Assembly (NCBI GenBank): GCA_963969395.1
Contig: OZ017804.1
Span: 5,208,001 to 5,272,000 of the forward strand
DNA length: 64,000 nucleotides
Source of the DNA: Pseudoscleropodium purum
Lineage: Eukaryota > Streptophyta > Bryopsida > Hypnales > Brachytheciaceae
Direction: 5' to 3'
Part shown: positions 10,549 through 21,400 of the stretch, piece by piece
Layout of the letters: every line of letters begins with the position of its first letter
Numbering within the stretch: position 1 is the stretch's first letter
Notes under the pieces: generated by a model
Seen by the model: only the letters and a program-made list of their open reading frames with translations
What the model was told of the DNA's origin: nothing
Databases searched by the model: none
Translations under genes and position numbers: made by a program

Positions 10549-10788
10549 GAGTGTAGAGACAACACAAAAAACTGCACTCTTTGTCATTTGCCAATTGAAG
10601 GGACTATGGATCTAGAGTTGGCAGTGGTTCCACTTGGATTTAAATGTTTTGTATGTGGTGAGAGCAAGGGTGCTGCAACCATGTTATTGTGTGATTCATG
10701 TCAACGAGGTTGGCACATGGCATGTCTTCGACCGCCATTGATTGCTCTTCCTGTTAGACGTTGGACTTGTCCTCGTTGTAGAAAGTGA
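10549..10788 (+). pseudogene. C-terminal PHD finger of the gypsy polyprotein
   Basis: C4HC3 zinc finger that in other proteins reads histone H3 tails. Ligands in order: CFVC (10645-10656), CDSC, WHMAC (His and Cys) and CPRC just before the stop at 10786-10788. The Trp before the last Cys pair is the usual one of PHD fingers. It continues the integrase frame through one taa that is a single change from caa, so it was probably part of the polyprotein. Chromoviruses carry a chromodomain at this position; a PHD finger here may play the same targeting role (inference). Confidence 0.88.
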
Positions 10789-10813
10789 TTAGCTAGTACT
10801 ACTTTTTCAAGTG

Positions 10814-10818
10814 GTTGT
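10814..10818 (+). repeat. target site duplication gttgt, left copy
   Basis: gttgt directly precedes the TG end of the second LTR-like element and is repeated at 14123-14127 after its CA end. Confidence 0.88.
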
Positions 10819-11091
10819 TGTCGCAGCTTAGAATTTTGATTTTCTTAGTATACACCCAAATAGGAACGGAAACTAGTCATTAGCTAACCGGATCCGATTA
10901 GGTGGGGAATGAAAACTCAGAATTAGCACGGAACGTGAAGTAGTGGGCTTCTTGGATCTAATCCGGTCAGGAGTAACTAACGACGGAAACGGAATGTAAC
11001 ACGAATTAGGTCTAGGAACGGATGATGATGATGAACCGGATTATGATGGTAAACCGGATTCATGATGACAAACCGGAAAGGGTCCAGGGAC

Positions 11092-11098
11092 TATAAAA
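11092..11098 (+). promoter_or_regulatory. TATA box of LTR-like element copy 2
   Basis: TATAAAA in the same context (after ggtccagggac) as the TATATAA of copy 1, about 190 bp before the ORF ATG. Confidence 0.6.
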
Positions 11099-11281
11099 GG
11101 AGGAGCTTTCACTGTTGCACCCCCTTTTAGAAACTCGACCTTGAGCGTGCGCGGTTGAGTTTTTGTCGTTTGTGCGTCTGTGCGTTTGCGTTCTGTTCAT
11201 TTTGATTCCGGTTGAGATCGGAGAGAGGAAGTGAGGAACGGGACGTGCGGCTAGGAGAGAGTGAGGTAGATGTGAGTGGGA

Positions 11282-12940
11282 ATGCCTCAGCTACGTAGGT
11301 CGAGACAAGCGAGTCCCTCTGGAGGCGAGGTGAAGCTCCGGAAAGTCATTCCGGGTATTCCCTCCACAGAGCCGAAAAAGGCTGAACTCATGGATGATCT
11401 CAGATCCATGGGTTGCGTAGGGTTTGCCGAGAAACCTTGGGGTTTTAGGGAGGAGAGAATGGTCAAGGAGCTCCTCGGAAAGTTGTCCAACCAGTTTGAC
11501 AACACCGTGAGGGGAGCTCCCGTCAGCTGGAACGAGGGGATGTGGAGAGCGGTTTACGGTTTCCGGGCAGGAGGTTTGGGAATGGCGAGCCGGAAGGATG
11601 AGTTTGTCCGAGGGAAGTTCAAGGGAGCCGTCAACCCGAAGGACGGATACGCGGTCGAGGATTGCTTGGATGACCGACACCGTCGGCTCCTGCAATTCCT
11701 GGTTCCGGTTCTTCACCCGGAAAAGCCGACCAAGGTGACGATCACCCTCGGCAACACCATTTTCGGTGCCCTCAGTGGTACCCGGAAAGTGGATTGGGCA
11801 CGGATCATTTCCGATCTCGTGGCCCAGCTTGTTAGTAGGGTTGGGAAGAAAAGGGCCACTCTAGTGTGCCCTTATCTCTTCCACCTCTATCGGGAGAACC
11901 AAGTCCTCACCGACATAGAGGAGAAGGCGTGGAAGACGCAGGAAGTGCTCCTGAAGTATGGGGAGTCGGAGACGGACGACGAAGCGGAATCCGATTCCGG
12001 GTCAAACCGGGAGTCCAGCGAGGAAGAGGAGGAGCCGATGCCGCCGATCAAGCGACAGAAGCTGACGCCTCCATACAAGCGCGGGACGCCTCCCGGTCAA
12101 GACAAACCGGCCCCGGAGGAGAAACCGGAAGCCGAGAAGACCAATTCCGGGGGAGATCCGGATATGCAAGATCCGTTCAACGGTCTGATCAACGTCCTCT
12201 GCAACATCAGGGCGGATTGGGAGGTCAAGCACAGGACGCTTGCGGCAATCGGCAAGTTGGTGGGTGCTGCACCGGACAGCAACTTGGCGGAACAAGTGGC
12301 GCAATGCATCACGAATCCGGAAGAGACCCGGAAGCAGGAAGCCGAGATCCGCCGGTTGCAGGAGGAGGTAGATAAACTGAAGGCAACACTTTTCGCCTAT
12401 CAGGAAGACGTGACGGCCGCTCGGGAGATGGCGGAGGAAACTCGGAAGGTGGCCGAGCAGATCAAGGCGGTCCTGGGAGAGACCGGAACGGCAGCGGCCA
12501 AGGCGAAGCTCTTCGACGAGAAGATCCACGAAGAGAAGAAACTATCCGGTTCCCGGATGGTCCGGATTCTCGTGGACTTCGCCGAGCAGGTGGAGACGGC
12601 AATGGTGGAGGGGTGGAAGGCAGCGGACCGGATCGAGGAGAGCAGCCGGAAGCTGACGGGAGCAACGTGCGACAAAGGTATTCACCTTTCGGACATCTCA
12701 CTACCGGACCTCTTTCCGGATGCAACTATGGCGAAGGACAGGAAGGATTGGACTCCTGAGTCCAAGAAGTCTGCACGGACTGGGACTCCGGGCACGAGAC
12801 CGGATATCACCATCGACCTGGAGTCTCCACCCGGACCGAATCCTGCGGAGGGGGAACGGGTCCGGAATTTGAGTGAAGTTTTCGAGGAGCTAGTCCCGGA
12901 GACCGGAAGCCCGACGATAGGATCTAGAGTTGTAGGGTAG
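11282..12940 (+). CDS. LTR-like element protein, 552 aa, intact
   Basis: The longest undamaged reading frame in the window. The ATG at 11282 is chosen because copy 1 keeps it at 5208; an in-frame GTG lies two codons upstream. Residues 1-60 are basic and Ser/Pro-containing. Residues about 60-215 form a globular domain with TLGNTIFGAL, KVDWARIISDL and CPYLFHLYRE, a pattern I associate with the plant transposon-protein domain seen in gag-like ORFs of plant retroelements. Residues 215-300 are acidic with a Lys/Arg-rich patch (IKRQKL), and residues about 330-440 are predicted coiled coil. The C-terminus is Pro/Ser-rich and charged. It has no RT, integrase or transposase motif, so it cannot mobilise the element alone. 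It could be a gag-like or accessory protein; the function is unknown. Confidence 0.75.
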   Translation: MPQLRRSRQASPSGGEVKLRKVIPGIPSTEPKKAELMDDLRSMGCVGFAEKPWGFREERMVKELLGKLSNQFDNTVRGAPVSWNEGMWRAVYGFRAGGLGMASRKDEFVRGKFKGAVNPKDGYAVEDCLDDRHRRLLQFLVPVLHPEKPTKVTITLGNTIFGALSGTRKVDWARIISDLVAQLVSRVGKKRATLVCPYLFHLYRENQVLTDIEEKAWKTQEVLLKYGESETDDEAESDSGSNRESSEEEEEPMPPIKRQKLTPPYKRGTPPGQDKPAPEEKPEAEKTNSGGDPDMQDPFNGLINVLCNIRADWEVKHRTLAAIGKLVGAAPDSNLAEQVAQCITNPEETRKQEAEIRRLQEEVDKLKATLFAYQEDVTAAREMAEETRKVAEQIKAVLGETGTAAAKAKLFDEKIHEEKKLSGSRMVRILVDFAEQVETAMVEGWKAADRIEESSRKLTGATCDKGIHLSDISLPDLFPDATMAKDRKDWTPESKKSARTGTPGTRPDITIDLESPPGPNPAEGERVRNLSEVFEELVPETGSPTIGSRVVG

Positions 12941-14122
12941 ATAGGATTTTAATTTCAGTTAGGAGTAGGAGCGGATCCGGATCTGGATCCGGCTCAATAG
13001 TATTAGGTTAGACCGGAAGTTAGATTAAGGTGGCGGCGGACCCCTACGGGTTTTCCGCTCCTTTTTGTGCTTTTAGGGTTTTTACCCTTTGTATATAAAT
13101 CGGTTCCTGCGATGGGAATTGGGAGTTGTTCATTTTGCAAACTTCTTGTACCTTTCTATTCTCTTCGTTGTGTATCTCTCTCCAACGCGACAGGATTGTA
13201 TGATGTGGAGTTAGGATAGTACGAGTTGGTTGGCAAGTGAATTCTCCCCTTGGTGTTTATTTTCCGATCCTAGGTGCATGTGAGTAGGTACCGAAGAGTT
13301 AGGAGTGAACTTAGTTCCTCAGCACGTCTAGAGTTTGAGATTCCGGGTGAGAAAGCCGTTGTTAGGCTAGGCGGGTAGGGAGGGATTCCTTAGCTGCGCT
13401 AGAACTCCCGGGTGAGAAATCCGGTTGAGTGTCCGATCTCCTGTGAGGTCTCACCACCCGTATGGGTAACGGAAGAACTTTAGTTGATGTTGGAACGGAC
13501 GGGTGCACTTGTAACCACCTGTCTTCGCACGGATCGGAAGTAGCATCAAGGTCATTGTAGTACGAGAGGGTCGAGTGTGGGGTCTTTGTGTGACCTACGA
13601 CCCGGATTGCTATCTGGGTTGTTGTGAAGGACCAAACCGGATCCGGATTAGCTTAGGAGTCTAGAAGGTAGGACAGTGGGTCTTCAGCCACTATAAGTCA
13701 CGGAAGGAGTGGTGGGCCTACCACTCTCAAAATTAAGCGGCGACCCCTCTGATGGTGAAACAGAGGCAAAACCAAACCGGATAGGATTACGGGTACAGGA
13801 TGACCATTCCGACCGGATTGGTCAAGACGGATTTCCAGGATCGGAAGTTGTGAGATCCTGGGATTTGGGTATTTGTACGGACCGGATAGTTAGTAGGACC
13901 GGAAGAAGGAATAATCCGGTCTGTAGTTATCCGGTGTGGTAGTATTTCTGGTTCTAGATCTAGGACCGGAAAGTAAGATTGGGATACTGACTGAGCTTAA
14001 CTGCTTAATAGAGCTAGATACTTCACAGGATCTCGTGGGTTCGATCTTTAGAGTTACTTAGTTATACTCTAGAGCGATTTTTGTGAGTATAATGGGGAAT
14101 TGACCTGCCCTATGCTGCGACA

Positions 14123-14447
14123 GTTGTTGATTACTTTTCTCATTGACGGAAGATGTACTCATTTTGTAACATTTAATGTTGGAGTATGAGCAGTGGTTTT
14201 TGATATTGAAACTTGGATGGAGATTTCGTAGAGTCCAACTACAATATTGGAAGCGATTGAGGATGGGGCTCAATTGTACCCAGCTTACCCCTTCACTTAT
14301 GATTGATTCAAGCTTAGCAATGAATGGGGGCCTTTCGTCTATCTTCTTCAACATATTGATTACATAGTGAGTGTAGGGAAGTTTATTTCATTGGACTTCT
14401 GTTGCTAGCTGAGTTGCGAGGGCGCTTTACTCAGCTAGGGGGGCAAT
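14123..14447 (+). other. gypsy 3' untranslated region and polypurine tract
   Basis: Gypsy sequence resumes at the right gttgt duplication (14123-14127) and runs without coding potential to the purine run taggggggcaa (about 14436-14446), a good polypurine tract candidate for plus-strand priming just before the LTR. Confidence 0.6.
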
Positions 14448-14449
14448 TG

Positions 14450-14561
14450 AATGGTTGTTCATTCATGCCTTGTTGTAGTGTGGATTTGCATGTGGGCATG
14501 TATGTATGTAGTAGTACATGTAGTTTACGACACTTACTGTTAGCGATACGGAGTGATACGA
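14450..14561 (+). repeat. 112-bp direct repeat, first copy
   Basis: Starts aatggttgttcattcatgcc and ends gatacga; its partner is 14944-15055. The offset is 494 bp. Confidence 0.85.
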
Positions 14562-14943
14562 AAACTGTCATGTTAATCAATGGTGGGTGGTTGGTAGGTT
14601 CTATAGAGCATGTCGTAGGCTTAGTATTGTCCAAATGGCCATGTATTGGTCACTGGGGGCCTATACTAGAGTTTTGAGATTGAAGGAGGTGTGAACGAAG
14701 CTATTTGGGGACTCCTTTGAAGTGGTTGTAACCCTAGGCCGCCCCTTTGCTCCTTCACTCTCTTCAAGTCTTGCATATGTGTGTAGTTTATGAGTTGATA
14801 GGAATTGGAGCATGGATGTAATGATGATTGGTTGTTATACCAATCTTTACTAGTGTTATTCCTTGATTCATCTCGTTTTGCAAGACTAATCCAATTGAGA
14901 CAAAGTAGAAGCTATCTTGGAGTGTTAGGGAAGCTTAAAATTA

Positions 14944-15055
14944 AATGGTTGTTCATTCATGCCTTGTTGTAGTGTGGATTTGCATGTAGACATGTATGTA
15001 TGTAGTAATACATGTAGTTTACGACACTTACTGTTAGCGATACGGAGTGATACGA
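14944..15055 (+). repeat. 112-bp direct repeat, second copy
   Basis: Partner of 14450-14561; it ends two bases before the LTR terminus. Confidence 0.85.
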
Positions 15056-15057
15056 CA

Positions 15058-17322
15058 GTTTGCATTGTCGGGAACGACATCCTTGCGGTTTAGATGATAA
15101 TCATGCGTATCATTCACCAAATCGGGAAAGCCTTTCATAACGTCTTCATCTCCCCATGCTGTCGCACGATTGAAGTCATCCCCGCCATCTACAGCTGAAA
15201 GGCCCTTTCCAAATCCTCGTCATCATCGTCATCATCTTCTTCTAACGTCGGCCTATCTGAATCCTCTGATTCCATCAGATCCACATTATCATTATACCAT
15301 TTTTTTTCATCTTTTTCCTTCGATGCGTTTAATACTTTGGAATTGGTATACACGTACACCAAATCCGCTACTCTCTCCGGCTTCAATTTATTTCGAGATT
15401 TGTTGTGAACAAAAGAATAGTTGCTCCAATTTCGTTCACATGAAGATGATGACACCGATTGAGCCAATATCCTCTTTGCTAATGGAGCTATAAACTTGCC
15501 ACATGCACCTTCAAAATCCCACCAAGCATGTGCAGACAACATTTGATCTCCCGGATTCAACATATTGTGGAATGGAGGTTCCTTGTGTCGAAAAGCCACA
15601 AATTCCTTCACCACTGCTGCATATTCATCCGGTTTACATATTCTCTCCAAAACTTTCTTACATCCTGACATTGCATCTGCGTCATCCGCTAGTTCTTTGT
15701 CATAAAGAAGATATGGATTCAAAAGAGCTGCGGCTGATTGGAAATCATTGTCCACCATTCTTTTTCGGGCATAAAAAGATTGTATCAATAGAATTGCAAG
15801 TTCTTCTAGCAAACAACATGGTGGACTTTGTAATCCGTTCACGTGCTTCTCTAACTTCCTCATGATATGCAACACCTTCCCCATGCATGGTGATTTTGAA
15901 TCCAAATCACGGAGTGCACATATGATTGGTTCAACCATCTCCACATAATTAATGGATCGATTTCAAAAATGGTCATTAAGAACAATTTTCTTCATCGCTA
16001 AGGCCAAGTCTTTTGGTTGGACTTTGGCTCCATGTTTCTTCTTGAGAATATGTACATACTCAATCCATGGCGGATCTACCATTGTTTGTTCCAATGCTCC
16101 TCTTAATTTTGTCAAATGTTCAATTTTGTCAAACGTTCCATCATGATAAATTTAGAGGCGAAACTTGTATCCCCAAGCATCAAGAGACCAAGATTTGGCG
16201 AATACTTTCGCAATAAAGCTAGTGGCATATGTCTCTTGCTGATAAATTTAACTACAAGAACTCCTTTATCCAATTTGGAAGCAATTCATTTCTGTGCAGT
16301 CCAATCCTTCAACAACAAATTCAATGCATGTACAACGCATCCTTAGTAAAAAATATGAGGATATTTTGCAGATATTACATCCCATGCAGACGGATTCACG
16401 GGAGCATTATTCGTAGTTATTAACACGACGTTCTTGGACCCCACTTGTTCAATGAACTTTTTCAACACAGTTGCCAAGTACTCTGCATTTTTTTCACAAC
16501 CACTTATATCCACAGATCCAAGAAATCCTTCACCTGTGGATGATACAAACATGGCATTGATGAGAGGTCGATTAGTCACTGAGCTCCATCCATCAATGGA
16601 CAATGTTGCTCCAAATTTTCGAATGCTATCTTCGGTCCGTACATTCAACTGTGTCTGAATGTTGGTCTTCGCCTCATTCAACAATTTGTACTGAAGGTGG
16701 TGATATGAGGGAGGAATGTATGGCCTACCAAACGTGGCCGTTTTCTTCACTACTTCTTTAAAAGCTGGATTTCGAGCCACAGAAAATGGTATGTTCGCCG
16801 AATAAAAAAAATTTACCCACACTGAATGTAATTTGTGTCTATGACCTTCTTCAAACCCATTCACTAAGCTGCCTTGCTTCTGAGGCTTAAAACTTGATGC
16901 CCTCATGATTTCACATTCACTAGAAGCTTCTGTACTCAAAGTCATTTCAGTTGTGGCACATACCATTAATACCAATTCTTTGGACGCTGGACAAGAGTCT
17001 TCGTGGTCAGAATGCGACACAGCCTTTCCGGCCGAAAACTCTTGGACATCTGAAGGGTCAGGGTTGCCATCCACATTGTCCATTACAACGCGTTTTGGAA
17101 AAACTCCTTCGCAATGCCGAAATAAATTTCAAACTGCCATTGATAATCGTAGACAAAGGCTCATCCTTTATCACGTACACCTCTAGGCCCAGAATAGCCT
17201 AAGTGGCTAAACATATGGCTGAGCCTCTTTGATATGATCGCTTTGCAAAGCCTACATTTTACTTTACCATCCTCTTGCACACTATACCAAGGAGAAAAAT
17301 CCCCCGTCGGTTTGGCCCCCAT
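15058..17322 (-). pseudogene. hAT/DUF659 transposase-like gene (H), left copy, 3' end cut off by gypsy
   Basis: hAT-family transposase. The start is taken as the ATG at 17322 (reverse), matching the other copy at 33518. A BED-type zinc finger follows (CRLCKAIIS, then two His). Next is the DUF659-like core with SIDGWSSVTNRPLIN (about 16600-16560) and finally the hAT dimerisation region with SSSSCERNW and KPERVADLVY (about 15450-15340). Damage: stops around 17160 and 15945, a one-base loss near 15195, and loss of everything after 15058 where the gypsy LTR begins. Relative to the right copy it keeps about 115 bp more around 17060-17160, which may be an intron or an internal deletion in the other copy. 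Confidence 0.85.
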
Positions 17323-17663
17323 ATTGACAAGTGTATGTTTTACCTCAATTTCAAAAGAAACCAATAGAATATTTTAAATTTGAAACCCACAACGTGACAA
17401 TGTATACAATATCAATGAAATTAGTCATACAAAGCTTTGAAAATCAAAGCCCCTCCGTCCATCGAACTATGCATTATCAAGCAAAAGACACAATAAATTG
17501 AAGCTCATAGCCCTTAAAAATCTTAGCGTTCGGTTTTTCAAGAGTAAATACAAAAGCTTCTCTTCTAACATTTATAGTCCCCTCCAAAAAATTTAAGGTT
17601 CATTTTTAGGGTTTACATTCAAAAACAAGCAATGGCCCGGATGGGGCTAAAGTGGACGGGCGG

Positions 17664-17783
17664 ACGGACGAGTCGGACGGGGCTATCGGGCAGACAAGCT
17701 AGACGGGTCGGACGGGCGGTCGGACGGACGAGTCGGACGGGGCTATCGGGCAGACAAGCTAGACGGGTCGGACGGGCGGTCGG
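17664..17783 (+). repeat. two perfect 60-bp GC-rich tandem units
   Basis: Units 17664-17723 and 17724-17783 are identical by eye, built from gtcggacggg and tatcgggcagac words. They lie in the GC-rich block upstream of the left H gene. The perfect match points to very recent duplication. Confidence 0.85.
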
Positions 17784-17799
17784 ACGAGACTGTCCGCAC

Positions 17800-18008
17800 T
17801 GTCCGCGTTGTGGACACGTTGACTGCTCCACTTAAACACTGACTGTCGACGGCGTCCATCCAGTTGTCCATTGGAGCATCCTATAAGGCCGATATTACTC
17901 AAAAAGAGCGGTAACATTTCCAAAAAAAACAGCCTAATAATCATTGCTAAATGAGGATCAATGTAATTGATTTATCATTTAAAAAAAAAAAAATGTAAAC
18001 CCTAAACC
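17800..18008 (-). repeat. 5'-terminal segment of an R/H-type hAT cassette
   Basis: In reverse orientation this matches the starts of the cassettes at 26867 and 54303: gggtttagggtttac, a poly-T run, a stretch with gataaatcaattacattg, and ggatgc-tccaatggac. It sits upstream of the left H gene, so it is probably that cassette's 5' end. It abuts the 3' terminus of the R cassette at 18009. Confidence 0.65.
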
Positions 18009-18190
18009 CAGGGTTGACGAATCTCAACGTCCGCTCCAAAATAGCGTCCGTTTTCTAGACGTCCGGACGCTAGCGGATGCAGCGTCCCTCCCGCCGTTGG
18101 AAGGCGGACGTGCGAAGCGGGGCGGACGGCTGGGGCGGTCGAGTGTACAGACCAGACGAGGCGGACGGACAAGGCGGATGGGGCGAACTT
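18009..18190 (-). repeat. 3' terminal inverted-repeat region of the left R cassette
   Basis: On the plus strand it begins CAGGGTTGACGAATCTC, then GC-rich cgtccg/cggacg words. The same terminus occurs at 37238 (reverse), 42547 and 60955 (reverse). A CAGGG start with TTGAC fits a hAT terminus. Confidence 0.7.
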
Positions 18191-18491
18191 CACATTGCCA
18201 TTAGTCATTAAATATTTTTATATTGTTATGTAATTTGAATGTTACACAATAAAAAATGAATGCATCCACGTAAAATAAGATGTACATATAAAAATATTTT
18301 TATACGCAAATGAAAATATAGCATCTTTATATATAAATATATATGTATAAACAAAATACATGAAAACATAGTTCCAATATCACTATTGAATCCTATACGA
18401 TCTTTTTAAGATCTAAATCTTTCACATTCTTTTTTGTTTTTAAACTATGAAAAGACCATTGTTTTCAAAAAAACAAAATTCTCTTCAAATC

Positions 18492-21400
18492 CTACTTTCC
18501 ACCAGATGGACCACTACCTTCTCCCAAAACAAAAGGAAAATCTATTGTATCGAGGAGTTTAGCAGATGATTGACGAGTTGACCGTTGTTGCCTTACACGA
18601 ACTATTCGCCTTCCAGATTGAACTTCGATGTCCACCTTATGAAATTGTTTTTTGGTTTCCGGAGAGAAGTCATCGTCCTCTTCACGCTTCCTTTTTTGTT
18701 TTCTTTTCGGTGATAAATCGACTTCGTCTGCCTTCAAGGTTTTCAAGTTGCTCTCCATACGATCTACCATCGCTTGAACAACTTCATCATCTCCTTTCCC
18801 TTGCCATGTTGTGAGGCAATCTCCATTCAATAGGAAAGCCTTCCAATGCCCTATAATATCGCCAATGCGCCTATCAAATGTTGCTGCCACATCTACAGAT
18901 GAATGTCCTGTGTTTGTTTGTCCATTTGTATCGTAGACAGCACGAACTTTTGTAGCCTCTTCCAACTTCGACAATAGAAGGGCCCTACCTACGAGGGTGT
19001 GGTCGTATGCCTTATACTGCTTATCGAACTCTTTTCCATGGTTCACCTCTACCCAACTATCTTCTGGTCCTCTCTTCACTTTTTTATGTGGAAAACGAAA
19101 GAACTTTTCGTGTTGCAAGCTCCAATGTCCCCCCATGTTGTGACAAAACATTTTACGGGCCGCGTCATCTACGATTCCTCGAGCCCGCAATTCCACCTCT
19201 CTATTGTGAGTCATCCATACATCGAAATCCAATGGTTGTTGAGATTCCTGGTACAAATCATGCCTTTGTTCATTTGCATTCCACCGAATTGGCTTCCCCC
19301 AATGTTGATAATTTTGAAATTTGTACGGCGCTTGATCAAGAGGAAGATTCTAACGATTGTACTCGTGGCTTGGAGGCATAGCTTCCAAGATACCAAACAT
19401 TTCGTAGAACCTAGCACTCAATGGACTACGACACTCGGCACACACCGAACGAATGAGTGATGCTTTTACAATGCAAGTGATATGGAAAGTGTGGCGACAT
19501 TGGCCCATGGTTACCGCACCTTCTGGTCTGAAGAGGCCTTGGCAAAGGCTACAACAACCATCCAAGATTGGAGAGGCTGGATCACAAGCATGCACCATTC
19601 GTTTGTCTTTCACATTGATGTGTGCTAAAAGTGTATTGTAAGGGACTCATCCTTCCTCTACTTCCAAGGCCCAATTGATGGGTGGAGCTTGGTCCTTCTT
19701 TATGTGGTTTAACCGTTCAAATATGGCATCCATGTCTCTCCAACATGTGATCTCTGTATATCCCTTAGAAGGATGTTGGTCAAACATAGTCTTGAACCAA
19801 CTCAAAGAGCTTTGAATGGCATCGCAATTTTCATTCGACTCCATTGCCAATGTTTGAAGATCTGCCATTGCTCGAGATACTACATAGGGTCTGTCTTGGA
19901 GTCTTTGTATCCATGCTAACCATCGAGACTCCAAGCCGCTAGATGGTATAAACTTCTTCAAATCCAAGCACAATTGCAATCGATTCAACTCGGATTCAAC
20001 AATTCCTTTTGTTTCAATTGCCTCCTCCAATTTATGCTTCAATTCTTCAAAGTCACAACTCTCCGTTTGCGTCTCTGCATTCACGTAAACGGATGAAAGT
20101 TTTTCCATTGATGGTTGTTGTGTCGCTTTTAACATGCTCATGTTGTAACTTTCTTGTACATTCACAATGGCAGGGTTGTCGCTTGCTTCGGCCTTATCAA
20201 AAGGAAGAGAGAGCTTATCTTCACTCTCTTGAGTCTCTTAATTGTCTCCGAGTACAATCACTAGTGAGATTGCAACCTCATTGGGATTCTTGGAGGTCCC
20301 TTGCAATTCTGCAATCCGTTTACGCATCTTCATCAACTCCTCCATTTGCCTCGATGATTGTTGCTTTATATGTTCAACCTTACTCTCCGAAGTCTTTAAT
20401 TTGAACTCCAACACTTTGCACCTTGCTTCCACTCCTCCAAAGTCAACAATTTTTTTCTCATATTCCAGCAATTGTAGTATGTGAACATCTTTTTTTTTGA
20501 AAAGTGGTCCGAAAGTCTTCGTGAGATTCTGAAATGCTATAGCACCTTTCAACATCTTTGGTGCCATTAAAGAAAACTCCTTGGCCAAATTCATAAAAGT
20601 CGGAGCAACTTGCGCTAAAAATTCAGTTGACATCGTCATCTTGAAAGCTATATCCAGTATATGTGCAACATTCTTTGGATCTGCAAGTGGATTCATTGGA
20701 ACAATAGTAGCACCATCATCGGGGTTAGATGATCCGCCTATTTCTTCATGAAGGTTAGCAAACTGAACCGAGAGCTTCAAAAGATTTTCCAATTGTTTTG
20801 GATTGGATATGTCTTGCAAGGTTCGATGTAGAGGACTCGGCAATGACGTTGTAAACGGACACTCCTCCGCTCGCCTTTTACGCTCGGAACTCCATAATGA
20901 GGATATATTATCAAATGTCACGCCTTGTCCACGAGGCGTATGTACTTTGTCTTCTAAACTTAACGCTGGACTAGATTCAGCACCTTGATGCATAGGCAAA
21001 GATTTGTAGACCAAACTATCAAAACAATTGTTGGCTATCAGACTATCAATTGTAGCATTAGCCTTTGCCACCTTCTCCGCCAAGATTTCGTCTACTTTAC
21101 TTTTTGAAGTTTCTCCGCGTTCCATGCAAACATTGCCTTCGTTTACAAACTCCGTTTGCGTTTGTGCCGCAATATTTGGTGTAAAGGTCAAACGCGTTGG
21201 AGCTGTGGAAAAGACTTCACCTTCCTACGCCTCTACATCTTTCTCTACATCTTTCTCCACATTTTTCGAAGAGCTTTCATTGATTGCTTTTGTTGGAGAT
21301 TGTACAAATCGTAATTCTTCAACATTTGAAGCTTTCTCCACACCATCCGTTTTCACCTCAATAGTATTTTTTAATACTTTTTCTGTTTCTCCCTCTAAAT

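Larger units (their letters stand above)
10819..14122 (+). mobile_element. LTR-like element with intact internal ORF, copy 2 (3304 bp)
   Basis: Same ends as copy 1 (TGTCGCAGC..GCTGCGACA) and its own 5-bp duplication gttgt, so it inserted independently, 30 bp after the gypsy polyprotein stop. It has the TATA box at 11092-11098, an uninterrupted 552-codon ORF at 11282-12940 and the same 1.2-kb 3' noncoding part. Both copies have the gypsy's orientation. Intact coding and clean duplications suggest it is the younger insertion. Confidence 0.87.
1..15057 (+). mobile_element. Ty3/gypsy LTR retrotransposon with DNA methyltransferase and PHD finger, nested insertions
   Basis: The domain order gag, protease, methyltransferase, RT, RNase H, integrase is that of Ty3/gypsy, with two additions: a cytosine-5 methyltransferase between protease and RT, and a PHD finger after integrase. 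The 5' LTR lies left of the window and the 3' LTR ends at 15057. Two 3.3-kb elements (4719-8040, 10819-14122) are inserted in it with 5-bp duplications; removing the first, with one TSD copy, restores the RT frame exactly. The gypsy-derived sequence in the window is about 8.4 kb. It is dead: the coding frame holds over ten stop codons and a frameshift near 9485-9620. At 15058 the sequence becomes antisense hAT-like DNA, so the element landed in an existing hAT copy. Confidence 0.9.
14448..15057 (+). repeat. probable 3' LTR of the gypsy element
   Basis: It begins TG right after the polypurine tract and ends ..TACGACA (CA end) exactly where hAT-like sequence resumes at 15058. It contains a 112-bp direct repeat at both ends (14450-14561 and 14944-15055) differing by three G-to-A changes in the part I compared. 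Alternative left boundary: TGTCGTA at 14611, which is a 7-bp inverted match to the right end. The right end is firm, the left end is not. The 5' LTR is outside the window. Confidence 0.6.

Noticed and set aside
14611..15057. A shorter gypsy LTR starting TGTCGTA at 14611
   Set aside because: It has a perfect 7-bp inverted match but lacks a polypurine tract directly upstream, whereas 14448 has one. Kept only as an alternative.
14448..15057. A miniature terminal-repeat retrotransposon with 112-bp LTRs
   Set aside because: The repeats lie exactly at the end of the gypsy and no separate target duplication is visible, so an internal LTR repeat is simpler.
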